From Gloeophyllum trabeum ATCC 11539 (Eukaryota > Basidiomycota > Agaricomycetes > Gloeophyllales > Gloeophyllaceae), in contig NW_006920433.1 of NCBI RefSeq assembly GCF_000344685.1, positions 1-64,000 of the forward strand: a stretch of DNA of 64,000 nucleotides, in the 5' to 3' direction. Below, one piece after another: positions 1-10,571 of this stretch. A model generated the notes under the pieces. That model did no database searches. It was not told where the DNA came from and was given only the letters and a program-made list of their open reading frames with translations. How positions within the stretch are numbered: position 1 is the stretch's first letter; each line of letters starts with the position of its first letter. A program made the translations under genes and the position numbers.

Positions 1-510
1 AAGCGAGCCTTCTGAAGCAGTGAACAGCGTCGCTTTATAGGTAGACGCCTCCGTGAGGCGTACACTTTTGCCGTCCTCAAGAGTGCAGCTTGGGCAGGTA
101 TGATATGGGGCATATAGATCGCGATATCCTTTGCACTAAATCAACATGCAGTCATGACATTAATGCATTGATTACGTACCTAGCCCATGCTGCAGGCCGT
201 GCATATGGAAGGCTTATATGTCACCCTCAGTCGCCAGGATATCCGAGCTTTCCCAAACGACCTCGGCTAGAGCTTCCCAGCATCGAGCCACATCCATGAA
301 TTCCAGGTTCATGGCAAGGCATAGGAATCTGTGGACATGGTCAGGCAGGACTAACGGGGGAATATCTATTTGCTTTTGTCCTAGTTGAATCGCGCCACGG
401 CATAGTTTGGCAAGGCGGATGAAGCGCTGAATGCTCTCGACCTCAAGCCGGTGATACAACTCAGGATGATGCCCAAGCAGAGTAACAAGCGCGGCAAGGC
501 CTGAGCCCAT
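1..510 (-). CDS. CxC5-like protein associated with KDZ transposons, partial (runs off left edge)
   Basis: Reading leftwards from a possible ATG at 508-510, the first block (510-214) has the pattern of the N-terminal part of CxC5-like cysteine-cluster proteins that accompany KDZ (Kyakuja-Dileera-Zisupton) transposases in mushroom genomes: helical stretches, a PPLVLPDHVHRFL segment and a terminal CWEALAEVVWE motif. After a non-coding gap, probably an intron, a second block near 100-1 starts with CPSC and continues with a stretch resembling the cysteine-cluster region (ends TASEGSL at the window edge). The rest lies outside the window. Family assignment is from memory of motif patterns. It may be part of an inactive element. 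Intron borders and true start are not resolved. Confidence 0.45.
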
Positions 511-930
511 GCTGAACGTACTTGTGTGAGTGGCACACGATTTGCACAGTGCTGCTGCCGATTCAGAAGGGAAGCCAGCAGCGGCTGTAAGGCGCTCAGT
601 GGCTTACTCATTGTAGCACCGGGGTGCCTGCGCAAAAATAATAGGCCAAGCAACACCGGTAATCGAAACAAAGCATGGCAGCTCAGATCACCATAAGACA
701 CACAAACCACTAGACTACCAGATACACAGGGCATAAGTACCACAATTGTATGGAAGTGGCTTGATGCATTGATCCTTACGCTGCTGGTCAGTGCGGTCAG
801 CACTGACACACCAGTTTTTGGCACAAACTTTGCCGTGATATGTCAGAATATATGCTGCAATATCGGCTTTAATGATAGGAGTAGTCAGGGATCATTACGG
901 ACGGCGCAGAAGGTAGTCTTCGGGCGCATT
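511..930. other. Non-coding stretch
   Basis: No supported gene. Open frames here are short and show no family pattern. It separates the KDZ-associated fragment from the tandem repeats. Confidence 0.4.
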
Positions 931-990
931 GGTAGCGTCGGGACCGTGTGGGTAGCGTTGGGACCGTGGGGGTAGCGTCGGGACCGTGGG
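931..990. repeat. 20-bp tandem repeat, three copies
   Basis: Three consecutive 20-bp units, each starting GGTAGCGT and ending GGACCGTGNG, with two differing positions between copies. The array is G-rich on the plus strand and has no coding function that I can see. Confidence 0.85.
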
Positions 991-1010
991 AGCTGCTGAA
1001 ACGGAATAAG

Positions 1011-1120
1011 ACTGTCCGCGGATTGTCCGCGTACAGTCCGTTTACCGAGATCTGGCATTTTCCCTCACCTGTCCGGACACTGTCCGCGGTCTGTCCAAGT
1101 ACTGTCCGCGTACTGTCCGT
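1011..1120. repeat. Cluster of TGTCCGCG motifs
   Basis: Four exact TGTCCGCG octamers (starting at 1013, 1024, 1081 and 1103) plus several one- or two-base variants (TGTCCGGA, TGTCCAAG, TGTCCGTT, AGTCCG) lie within 110 bp. Spacing is irregular, so this is a dispersed motif cluster rather than a strict tandem repeat. It sits between the 20-bp array and the inverted-repeat element and may belong to transposon-derived DNA. Confidence 0.7.
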
Positions 1121-1240
1121 TCCCAGTAACTTAGACGTCCTCGCTGCAAGAGTTGAAGTCCATTGTGATATATAGACCGACAGGTTCCCACGACAAGGGG
1201 CCCGAGGCCGAAGTAAGCTTCAGCGCTTCAGCCAACATTA

Positions 1241-1350
1241 CAGTCGTTTGCATATGAAACCGAAAATCGGGTTTCCGTGAGTATTGTTTGTTCGAGCCAA
1301 ATATACCCATATGCAGTAATGCGAGATGGCTTCTTGTGACTGTGTGACTC
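1241..1350 (+). repeat. Left terminal inverted repeat
   Basis: About 110 bp, matching the reverse complement of 2432-2541 with few mismatches; the outermost bases are CAGTCGTTTG. Confidence 0.8.
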
Positions 1351-1355
1351 TGTAG

Positions 1356-1402
1356 ACTGCAGCACGAAATGCAATCCTCCCTACAAAGTTGAGGACGCAG
1401 AT
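1356..1402 (+). repeat. Inner inverted repeat, left copy
   Basis: Contains GCAATCCTCCCTACAAAGTT, found as reverse complement within 2018-2065. The two copies differ at a few positions. It lies just inside the left terminal repeat, whereas the right copy lies about 370 bp inside the right one, so the element is asymmetrical. Confidence 0.7.
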
Positions 1403-1516
1403 TATGTAAGCGAGTCGCGCAGCGGCTCGCAAAGTGGACGCGGAGCCATTGCAGCGGATGCACCCAGACGGCCGCCCGACTATCATATTATCTCAGCATT
1501 GAATATTTCCAGCATC

Positions 1517-1592
1517 TCGCTAGTGCAGCGGTTAGTGTGATGGGTTACTTCAGATGTGGTGATTTGAGCTCGAGGTTCAATCCCGGCCACAG
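1517..1592 (+). other. tRNA-like RNA polymerase III promoter (SINE head or tRNA relic)
   Basis: A-box-like TAGTGCAGCGGTTAG at 1521-1535 and B-box GGTTCAATCC at 1574-1583 are spaced as in tRNA genes. The 3' side reads CCCGGCCAC but the sequence upstream cannot pair with it to form an acceptor stem, so this is not a functional tRNA. A tRNA-derived SINE head or tRNA pseudogene inside the 1241-2541 element is the better explanation. Confidence 0.5.
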
Positions 1593-2017
1593 ACAATATT
1601 TTAGACTTGTGATGATGTATGCCTTTCTAGTTGTCTTCACTCTGTAATGCAACTTGGAAATTTTATTGTGTTCTGTCTCAATGCAGTCATTCCATGGCGC
1701 CGATAGATGACATTGTGGCACTTTGAGTCCAGATAAGGGCCAATCTATACACAAAGCCTTTACTTGGTATTATACTTTGGGGTTCAGTTTGAAAAAATCA
1801 AAACTACATGTGTACTGATATACACAACCATTAAACTTCTCGTGATCATGGGAGGTGGTTTTACCGGTGTACAACTAAGGACTTGCAGTGAGTACACAAC
1901 CTCCTCACCGCCTTAGGACTCCCATTCCGAAGCGAGTCGCCCCGACTTCAGACGAAGTACCCTCGCGACGCTGCGGGGTTACCGCCCAGTGCCTCGACCT
2001 TCCATTTATAGCGACTC

Positions 2018-2065
2018 GCATCCTTAACTTTGTAGGGAGGATTGCACTTTCTGACTGCAGCCCGC
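2018..2065 (-). repeat. Inner inverted repeat, right copy
   Basis: Reverse-complement partner of 1356-1402 (reads AACTTTGTAGGGAGGATTGC on the plus strand). It abuts the point where the transposase reading frame stops making sense. Confidence 0.7.
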
Positions 2066-2067
2066 CC

Positions 2068-2379
2068 TCAGGCTGACAAACTGCATGTGCTGTGTAGTCT
2101 GTTGTAGACTCGATCTCGTAGCTCATCAAGGTAGATAGCAGGCTCTCCCTCAATAACTGATCGCACGAAGTTCATATCCTGCATGTCCAGAGTGCGCGGC
2201 CGGCCTCGAGGTCTAGCATTCGGGTTGATGACTGTGCCGTATTCCGTGTAGAGTCGGAGAACTTCGAAGACTGTGCTTATGCTGCATCCCGCAAGCTCAG
2301 AAATCACTCGGAGTGTCTTGTTTTGCTCATGGCACCAGACAATGATACGTTCACGTAGTTGTCGAGTGAGGTGAACCAT
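2068..2379 (-). pseudogene. Tc1/mariner-like transposase, N-terminal fragment
   Basis: From the ATG at 2379 the frame gives a helix-turn-helix DNA-binding segment (MVHLTRQLRERIIVW, then ELAGCSISTVFEVLRLY), a basic linker with a GRPRTL motif, and the start of the second helix-turn-helix (YLDELRDRVYN). This order is typical of the DNA-binding half of Tc1/mariner-type transposases. The DDE/D catalytic half is missing: the frame ends at the inner inverted repeat near 2070. It is a truncated copy and cannot be an active transposase. Confidence 0.65.
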
Positions 2380-2431
2380 GGTACCAGCCAGTCGATACTT
2401 CAAGTTCGAGACATCAATGAATGCTATCTGA

Positions 2432-2541
2432 CAGTCACGCAGTCACAAGAAGCCATCTCGCATTACTGCATATGGGTATATTTGGCTCGAACAAACAATG
2501 CTCACGGAAACCCGATTTTCGGTTTCATATGCAAACGACTG
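2432..2541 (-). repeat. Right terminal inverted repeat
   Basis: Reverse-complement partner of 1241-1350. Both arms contain the segment GCATATGGGTATATTTGGCT in opposite orientation. Confidence 0.8.
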
Positions 2542-3111
2542 TATGTCTTAATGTCAGAAACCATACACAGGGTACAATACCCATATTGAGCCACCGAGAA
2601 AGTGTGAAAGGAACCGGACAAAGGTCAAATTTTGTTCATAGTGTTGCCTTGCAAAACAAATGAAAGTTCAATGAACAGTGCTGAACAAAGATCATATCCT
2701 GTGTCACAATCAAATTTTTGCGCACTCAAAAGTAGTATTATTCTAATTCATTTCACTGACTGTGCAATGGACAATCATGAAAGAAGTTTGACCTTTGACT
2801 GATTATTTTCAAAGTTTTGTGCATGCTCAATATGGCTGATGTACCCAGTGATAGATTCAGGTGCAAGACACATTCAAAAAAACAAGCCCTGATAGAAAGA
2901 TAAAACAGGTCGCCTTTATGCTGACGCGCAATTTACCGCCACAAACGCGTCCGTGGGAAACTCTTGACGCGTTGCAGCGGTCAGTGCGCGGCCACGCCTG
3001 CTATTTACTTGAAATCTGCCACGGTCTGCTCGCTGTGTCTGTATTGTTATATCGATAGCTATAACGGAAGAAGGGGACTACCGTAAAGGCGTTCCCGAAC
3101 CGGTCAGAACA
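2542..3111. other. Intergenic, presumed promoter side of the F-box gene
   Basis: AT-richer than the flanks (about 2620-2860). No supported gene and no clear TATA element. Confidence 0.4.
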
Positions 3112-5118
3112 ATGACGATCTCAATATCCGCGAAAACCGGTCAGCTCTCGATTCTGCCTACTGAGCTGATGCTTGCCACTTTATGCGAGCTTGATTACAG
3201 AAGCTTGATATGTATGAGAAGGGTAAGAATAAGTGTTTGCTCTGTCAATTTTGCATTCCGTAGAATGGATTTCCAGGTCTCGAAATTCTTCATGGACCTC
3301 ATCGACACATCCCCACTTCTGACGTACATGATTGAACTTGCCAAACACGGAATGGAGAATGGCCCTTCTACGCGTATCAGCATCCCCGCGCGTCTCCAGC
3401 GTCTGCGGACACACGCGGAGGCGTGGAAGACCTTGAACTTCGAATCCGTGGAAGAGCTCAGCATGTCTGCGATGGATGACTGGGAGCTAACGGACGGAGT
3501 ACTCGCTCGTGGGTATGGGCCGCATATGTTGCAGTTCAACGAGCTCCCAGGGCATAGTAGGGGCATCCCTGCGGCGGCGTGGGTCCTGAGGTTTGAGTTC
3601 CCCGTTCGGAACTTCAGGATGGATCCCTCGCAGGACCTTCTCATACTGATCGAGTTTCCGGAAAGGTGCGTGAACTGCTGCATCTTGCTTTTGCGAGCCT
3701 CTAGGCCCACGCGTGGTTGTGCAGTAACGGTGCTGCACCACCGGCACCCTGCAAGATCCACATTCGGACGCTGTCGGAGGGTACCCCCCATCCGCTGGCT
3801 CGGAATCCCGAAATTGTAATCCTGCTCCAGTATTATTACAGCGAGGATTGTATCTCCCACTTGCTCATATGCGGGGACAAGTTCGGATACATGTCCGAAT
3901 ACGAACGGCCCGAGGAAGAGCCCGGCGACGACATTGACCTTTTCGCGTACAACTGGCGAACCTCCGAGTCACTGCTGGTCCGTACGAATCCGCGCTCTCT
4001 CCTCATTCCACGGCACATACTGAATTCGCCCGTTGGATTCTGCATAGCATATGTACGCCGTCAACCAGCCCCTCGAGACATTCGCGTTCTTGTCCGACCA
4101 GTACATCCTCCTCGTCGTGGCCGAAGGGTCTCGCCCCCGGTTGGAAGTGTACGACCTCTCCACCACATCTTCTGCGCGCACAGAATGGACCGGGCAGGAC
4201 TACCTCTGCGCGTTCACCTACGCGCCCATAAGCACCAACGACTCCATCAACATCGCCATCCAGTCCGCGCCCTCCCCCTCCTGGTCCTCCTCGCCCTCGC
4301 CCTCCTCCGGCAGCAACGTCCCCTTCCACTCCGCGCGGTCCACGCGCGTGCTCGCGGTATCGTACGAGTACATGAACCCCAGCCCGCAGGCGCCGCCGCA
4401 GGAGGAGTGCCACGGCGTCGTCAACCTCGTCCCATACGTGCACCTGCTCGACATGCTCCCGACGCGCGCGGAGGGCGCGGGCACGACGTGGCTGTGGGAC
4501 GCGTGGGGCGCGGCGCGCACGTTCGTGCTCGCGGAGATGACGCCGGACATGTGGAGCGCGTGCGTGCACGGGAGCAGGTACGTGCACCTCGCGGTGGTGA
4601 GCGGGCAGGACAGGGTCGTCGCGGAGATTCTGGATTTTCGCGCCATGGCTGCTGCGGCGCGCTCGTTTCGAATATCACCATCACCATCGAGCGAGGACGT
4701 TCCACACGCCCGGCCGGATGATGGCTGGATGTACGCGGCTTATGGGGTTACGGTGTCGACGACGAAGGAGGATGATAATGATCGGTGCGTGATGATAAGT
4801 GAGGATAGCTTGGTGATAATGGAAGTGAGTCTTGTCTTGTTCTACGTGGCGACCAAGTACGTACTGAAAAGTGACTGCATAGGAAAAAGAGGATGGGGGG
4901 AGGACGTTCAGGGTTTGCAGTCTTTGATCCGTGCGGCCACATGGAATTGTATACATCAGTTAACCAAGTCTCGTCCACTGCCTAAACCTGACGATTGGAG
5001 CGTACGGCTTGACAAGGGCATTATTGACACCACTCCGATCCAAGACTCGCCTAAACGTCCTCGTCGCGCTCTATGGTCCTTGACCAGACAAATCAATAAA
5101 GTACGTCAAAATACCTGA
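3112..5118 (+). CDS. F-box protein, beta-propeller-like (paralogue of the gene at 27215-28889)
   Basis: The N-terminus is an F-box (LPTELMLATLCELDYRSLICMRR), which in the family binds Skp1 in SCF ubiquitin ligases. The rest resembles the beta-strand-rich substrate-binding part of mushroom F-box/WD-like proteins. Introns placed by phase and by comparison with the paralogue: 3223-3276, 3666-3724 and 3978-4047. Shared blocks include ELAKHGMENGPS against the paralogue's KMELDIAGMVDG, the LPGHSRGIPA motif, GTPHPLA, and W-WGAARTF. The product is about 600 residues. The end is uncertain: the paralogue stops shortly after SEDNVVLFYV, whereas this frame runs on for about 80 codons without family similarity, so the real stop may lie near 4830-4880 or after a further intron. 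The substrate is unknown. Confidence 0.75.
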
Positions 5119-5486
5119 CGAATTCATCTCCGCGAGGCCCTGACTACGACATACGGCAGGTATACTTCTGCCTTACCCAACGGACCATAGACATCTATCC
5201 AACAGAGGCAGAAGCATGTCACTTCTTGATGATGATCAGACCCACATGCGGGATTCCCGTTGCCATTTGGTGGAGACGACTTCATCGAGGGGATTACCAC
5301 GGCCAGTTCTGAGATTGCCATGGGGTGGCCAAGGCATGAACTCGTTCAATAATGGTACTGTTAAATTAGCAGCGTCTACGAGAGTCCGTCCGATTACATG
5401 TCGCTCTCCGAAACCCAATATCCCGAGGCACGTATCGTAAAAGTCCCAAGCTCGTATAATCAATCCATAAACGTCACCGCGCGTCA
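5119..5486. other. Intergenic between convergent genes
   Basis: 3' flanks of the F-box gene (+) and the GPI-anchored protein gene (-). No gene supported. Confidence 0.4.
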
Positions 5487-6203
5487 CTATAAGACAGCCA
5501 GCGCGCCGCTCAGCAGCGAGATCGCGAGCACGGTCGCGACGGCGCCCATCTGCATCACTGACCCCTGCACGACGGCCCACGCCTGGACGCCGTTCGCCGA
5601 GGGCGGGAACGTCGTGGAAAACGCGTTGGTGGGATTGGGCCCGCCGACGATGCTGACGGTCGGCGCGGAGGCGGCGGGCTGCAGGCTGCTCGAAACGGAT
5701 GAACCGGAGGCGACGACGGAGAATTTGTCGGAGACGGTGTACATGACGCCGTGCGTCGAGTTGAGGAAGAGGAGGAAGTAGTCGTCGGCGGCGGGGACGT
5801 CTTGCAGGAAGATGTTCAGGGAGGAGCTGTCTGCGGGGACTGGAGGGGGGATGCGTGTTAGTACGTGAGACATGATGTCTCGCAGAGGTGAAGGGGATTG
5901 GGAGAGCTCTCACCATCTTTCGCGGCATAAAGTAAACCGTCCTGGCTCAACCTCGCTAGCTCTACATCGAAAGAGGTGATCCCGTCTAGCAGTCCCTTCT
6001 TCCATGTAACGGGATTTGCTTGGCCGTTTACCCACTGCGTCCCGTTCGAAGGCGCCGTGATTTCAAAGTAAGCTGGCATACAGACTCGGGATTAATCTCT
6101 TCGAATACGCAGGTGAATACTGACAAGCATGGACGGCAAATGGGAGCAGCAGCCAAGCAGACAGCAAGCTTAGCAATGTTGCAGGAATCGGCGAGGGACG
6201 CAT
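5487..6203 (-). CDS. Secreted GPI-anchored Ser/Thr-rich membrane protein
   Basis: Three exons: 6203-6125, 6072-5914 and 5839-5487, with introns 6073-6124 and 5840-5913; phases fit. The product starts with a signal peptide (PATLLSLLSAWLLLPFAVHA). It then has one beta-sandwich domain of the type found in fungal Ser-Thr-rich GPI-anchored (Kre9/Knh1-like) proteins: FEITAPSNGTQWVNGQ, PVTWKKG, then DYFLLFLNSTHGVMY. A Ser/Thr/Pro-rich stalk follows, and a hydrophobic C-terminus (ATVLAISLLSGALAVL) ends exactly at the stop, as expected for a GPI-attachment signal. The total of about 195 residues is normal for the group. It should act at the cell surface or wall; the ligand is unknown. Confidence 0.85.
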
Positions 6204-6743
6204 GCTGCCGGCTTTTGCGGGGTATACGGAAAACGAAGGACGGAATATGTTCTGGAAGACAGGAGACCCGATTAACAGCAGAATAAGAGGCAGCGGGGGA
6301 GGGGACGTCGGATCCGTTAGAAAAGAGAGGCTAGGTCGACTAGGGGACGCTCTAAGACGGTCAAGTCCGCCGTGTCGTTCGGATCCTTCGTCGGCAGGCT
6401 GTTTGCTCGTGTTTGGAAAGTGGCGGTGGCGTCCGAGCCCTCGCAAAGATTTGTGGCACTCGCACTGGCAGGCGAGTCCACTGCACATCGAAGGCGGCAT
6501 CCCCTGGGTCTGAGAGTAGGCATCGAAATCTCGAAAGGAGTATATTCTATTGCTTTTCAATATTTAGGCTAACTCGGATATGCGTTACGGGGAGAAAACA
6601 ATCAGGGATCGCGCAGAACAATATGCTCAATTATTCAAAGTTTTGGTATTATATGCATGTACTTCTATCAAACTCTCGTGTTGCACCAGTCTGCGGACAA
6701 GAACCAGCCAGGTAAGAGAAAACAATAGGGTTTTACGACATTT
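6204..6743. other. Intergenic between two minus-strand genes
   Basis: Upstream region of the GPI-anchored protein gene. Pyrimidine-rich tracts on the minus strand near 6290-6330. No gene supported. Confidence 0.4.
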
Positions 6744-7975
6744 TCAGTGTACGTTGCCATGTATCGCCTCGGCAGTGGCTTTCCAAAACCGTTCGGGATC
6801 GTCCCAATGGACCTATACGCCTATCAGTACCGCTGAAAGCAGCCAGCTAGTGCATACGTCACTCACAAAATGATTGGCCTCCTTGATCTCCTGGAACGCA
6901 ATCGGGCGCACCTTCTTTCCCTGGGCGAGCTGCTCCTTATACTGCCTCTCCGTCTCGATAAACCCATACGCGCAGAACCAATTCGTCCGCGTGCAATACT
7001 GGTGCACGACCTTCGTCCGCGGCAAAATCGTCCGCGCCATCTCCTCGTCGAACAACGCTCGCTGCGCCTGCTGTCGCAGCACGTTCTTCATATTAAAAAT
7101 CATCGGCGCCTCCGTGCGCGCCGCCGCGAGCCCGTCATAGTTCTTTGCCATCTCCTTAGGCGTGAAGTGCCCTGCGCTCGCGTCCTTGCCGCGCTTCGAG
7201 AAGTCCATCCCCCGGACGGTGCGTGAGCCGAGGTCGGGGTGGTCGTAGTACCCCGAGACCCAGTACTGGAAGTTGTCGAAGATCTCCTGCGGGGTCTTGA
7301 ACGCCGGGTCCGTGAATGGGCTGTACACGTCCGGCGGCTGGTCATGCCCGAACGTCAGGAATGGCGGGTCTGCACGTTGGCGTGAGTAAGCTGGATGCAG
7401 ACGGGGCGATGTCGTTCTCGGATTGAACGCACCGTAGAGGATCAAGAGCCGGACGTACGGCTCCAGCTTCGCGTACGTCTCCTTCGGGACGACCTCCGGG
7501 TGCGCGAAGAGCGCGAGCGGCGTCGCGTTGCCCAGCGACCAGCCCATCAGCGCCAGCCCGCCCGTCTTCCCATCCGCGCTGGCAGGCGGGGGGTGCTGGG
7601 TGTCGACGAACCACACGAGGAAGTTCGCGACGTCGAGCGCGATGCGCTCCAGCGCGGTCTTGCGCGCCGCGTTCAGGTCGTCGAGCTCCGCGTCGGTGTA
7701 CTTGGACGACCCGGCGTAGTCGCGCCGGTTCAGGATGACGAGGCGCACGTTGTCCTTCGCCCCGAGCGGGAGGAGCTTGTGGAAGGTATCTGTGGGGGCG
7801 AATTAGTAGGAGGAGGAGACAGACGGGCAGTATGCTGCGCACCTCCCGTGAAGGCTGAGCCATGGTAGATGACCAGGGTAGTGTAATCGCTCGATCCTGG
7901 CACGGGTCCGCTGTCTGTGTAGAAGAACTGAGTTCCCTTGGAGTCAATTGTAGCAGTGGGCATTTTGTGAGGCAA
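6744..7975 (-). CDS. Alpha/beta hydrolase
   Basis: Four exons with introns 7790-7842, 7370-7432 and 6813-6866, all GT-AG and phase-consistent. ATG codons at 7975 and 7963 are both possible; 7963 (MPTATIDSKGTQFFYTDSG) fits homologues better. Core features: VIYHGSAF oxyanion-hole strand, LVILNRRDYAGS, nucleophile elbow LMGWSLGN (GxSxG with Ser), and a C-terminal EANHFVHWDDPERFW block holding the catalytic His. Removing intron 3 is needed to reach that block; reading through gives an early stop. Length is about 350 residues. There is no signal peptide, so probably cytosolic. A frameshifted paralogue lies at 21002-22243. The substrate cannot be told from sequence; esterase or epoxide hydrolase-like activity are options. 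Confidence 0.82.
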
Positions 7976-8503
7976 TATTGGGGTGCCTCAGGCTGCTAGG
8001 CATTCTGGATTTTATCTTGCACATTTCCGCGACCGGAGGCGAGGGGGCCGCTCTTAGTCCATTCGGTAGGCCCCTTCGTAGGGTGTTGCTATGTCGCCGG
8101 ACGCCACTAGCACTGGGGTCGATAGGCAAGGGAGTTCTGGCGCGATGTACGGAAGTATATCGCATCCCGTGCCTGGCATTATGGGCCCCGCACGTCGGGC
8201 AGATCGGTTCCATTCCAGAACCGCCAAAGTACCATCACCTTCGGAATCAGAAATGAAACGGACGATCGGGCACCCTCAATTTATAAGAACCCTTCGAAGT
8301 ATAAAGGATCTTGATCCATCCATGTACATACCGGTACCGGCAGAGGCAGTATGTTGAGCAGGACTGTCAATGAGCAGGCTAACAAGGGCAATCCGACGCA
8401 AACGGACGGGTGCAAAGACAAATCTACACGTTGTATACAGTACACCCGCGCGGTCTGCGAAAGGCAACCCGAGCAAACTTGGCAAGCGAAGGCCGCACCA
8501 CCA
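7976..8503. other. Intergenic between two minus-strand genes
   Basis: Upstream of the alpha/beta hydrolase and downstream of the DenD-like gene. No gene supported. Confidence 0.4.
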
Positions 8504-9754
8504 TCACGCAAGGCCCGCCTGGACTTGCTGCTTGAACCGCTCGACAACAGGCACCATCCCGCCCTCGTCCACCGCAAACCCCAGCGACAGCGCGTACGCG
8601 TTATCGAACCGCGCCGGCCAGCTGCTCACGATCCGCCGGTTCGTCGCGTCGTCCTGGAACCTCACCCGCGCCACCGCCTCCTTGCCCCCGACCTGCTCGA
8701 GTGCCGCGAGCTCCTCGCGCACCGTCGCGGTGAACCCCGGCACGCACACCACGCGCGTGTGCGGCGCGAAGGCGGCGGCGGGGACGTGCTTCGCGATGAT
8801 GAAGTTCTTGACAGTGGTTTCGGGGCTCGCGACCCATACTGCGAGGTCGAGCTCCGGGGAGGAGAGCGAGTTGCCGATGGGGCATGTGGTCTCGATACCT
8901 TTCAGCGGCTCACGGATGATAGCTGCAGGTAAGTCGTTTGATTAGTGGGGTACAACAGAAGAACGAGGGGAGAGGGAGAGAATGGAAGGGACGATGCTTG
9001 CCAGATAGGAATGAAGAGGTCGCTGCTGAAGGAGCACCGGGGCGGACGACAATGGTGGGTAGCCGGATAATGCGACCGTCGACGAAACCTCTCCTCGTGT
9101 ACTCGTTAATCAGGATTTCAGAGAGGAGCTTACCCGCTCCATACGAGCCTTGGGGCGTCGCAATCGTGTCGGGTTTGATTACTTCAGGCTGGCGAGGCGC
9201 TATTAGACCAGGACTGCAATACAAGAAAGTACGGGTACTCGCCAGAGGCCCGCCATATACGGCCAGGGAAGATGTAAATATGAACTTTAGTGGGCGTCCG
9301 ATGTCAGAACCAAATCGACGAGCCGCGTTCAGTACCAATCGGACCGAATCCACATTGACCTAGATCGCTTCAGTGAAACGCATCCACGACAAAAAAATAT
9401 TCACTCACCTTCAGCCCAAAGTCGAAGTTGTCCTCCGCCCCGCGGGACATGATACCATGAAGGCAGTACACCGTGTCGGGGATTCCATGGGATGTCTGGA
9501 AGATGCCGTCAACTTGGCTTGGATCCGTCAAGTCGGCCTTGATGGTTATCGCGTTCGCGCCTGCGGGTGCCTTGGGCTCTACAATGTCAACGAGCACAAG
9601 CTGCACATCTGGAGTCTTTGGATCATCCAAGAGGGCGTTCACAAGCTATGGATGTTGTGATTAGTACACGAAGTCTGACGTGACGGGCGATACCCACCAA
9701 GCTCCCCAACCAACCCCCAGCACCGGTCACCAGCACTACGTTCCGTTCAGTCAT
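8504..9754 (-). CDS. NAD(P)-dependent epimerase/dehydratase, D-erythronate dehydrogenase-like
   Basis: Extended short-chain dehydrogenase. Starts MTERNVVLVTGAGGWLGS (Rossmann GxxGxxG). Family blocks follow: IKADLTDPSQVD, FDFGLKVNVDS, FIFTSSLAVYGGPL, SYGAGKLLSE (catalytic YxxxK), RIIRLPTIVVRPG and IIREPLKGIE. The last three strongly resemble DenD-type D-erythronate dehydrogenases, which oxidise a four-carbon acid sugar with NAD. Introns: 9646-9697, 9360-9408, 9189-9242 and 8923-9001. The third has a GC donor (GCGAGT) and the fourth probably does too. Product about 340 residues, cytosolic. A class II ketose-bisphosphate-aldolase-like gene about 9 kb away (19058-20294) could act in the same acid-sugar route; that link is inference. 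Confidence 0.82.
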
Positions 9755-10571
9755 GACCGTCTACTTAAGTCAACACGATGCTCCTGTGCCATGGTTTTCG
9801 GTCGGTCCGTAAGCTTGATCATGGGACGGAGAAGGTTTGGAGGATGTTGTATTTAGCGTATCGGGACCCCGTGATCCTGACTTATCCGTTTGTCCGCGAA
9901 ATAATGATTGTTAGCTACAGACTCACATTCCACGTAAGAGTATCATGACTTCCTGACAAGTTCGAAAGCAAACCTACCTCGTCATAATATGATAAGAGGG
10001 ACCGCTGGCCTGCCGTCGAAATTTCACGCTGCACTTGAGGCAGCTCCAGCCGACTCTGAGCAGCCAGAAGGAGCCCCAAGTTTCAGCGTGAGCATCTTCA
10101 CTTCTCTTCAACGGATATGATCACTACGACCTCGCGCCGTACTGTACTGAGGCATTGGATACAGATGAGTTCGAGCTCGAGCTGACAACCCGATAGCAGC
10201 GGGCGCCGGGCGGGCCGTAGCATCCGGGATTTTCTTTGCTCACCGGAGTTCCTCCGCCATATCTCCGCTGTCCTTTCGAATCCGCCAACAATGATAGGGA
10301 TCGACACTCAAAGTAGGACCTAGCCTCGGGTTTTGCATTGCGTGGATGATCTCGAACTGCCACTCAACCTTGCCTGCGCGTACTGCGATTTTCTGTGAGT
10401 CATGACGTCTGTGCAGTGCTGCGATATGGCGCTATCTGCTCACATAGGGGAGGTGCGTACGCGTACACCGCGGGGCGTGTGTCTGCAAACAGATATTAAT
10501 AGGGTCCATATAGATGGAGGAGTGGGAGATACCCAACGTTCCCTTTGATAGTGCAGCACGGCCTGGATAAT
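9755..10571. other. Divergent promoter region
   Basis: Separates the DenD-like gene (-) from the S33-type hydrolase (+), so it should hold both promoters. Weak AT-rich element TATTAATAG near 10494 on the plus side. No gene supported. Confidence 0.45.

Larger units (their letters stand above)
1241..2541. mobile_element. 1.3-kb inverted-repeat element with transposase remnant
   Basis: The ends are near-perfect inverted repeats of about 110 bp: CAGTCGTTTGCATATGAAAC at 1241 reads out in reverse complement up to 2541. A second inverted pair lies inside (1356-1402 against 2018-2065). Between the arms are a tRNA-like segment and a truncated helix-turn-helix transposase N-terminus on the minus strand. 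This fits a decayed, probably non-autonomous DNA transposon or a nested insertion. I could not identify a target-site duplication with confidence. The family (Tc1/mariner-like) is inferred from the transposase fragment only. Confidence 0.65.

Noticed and set aside
1517..1592. Functional tRNA gene
   Set aside because: A and B boxes are present but the acceptor stem cannot form and no credible anticodon arm was found.
3223..3276. In-frame insertion in the F-box protein at 3112
   Set aside because: The 54-bp segment is open but has GT-AG ends and is absent from the paralogue, so it is an intron.
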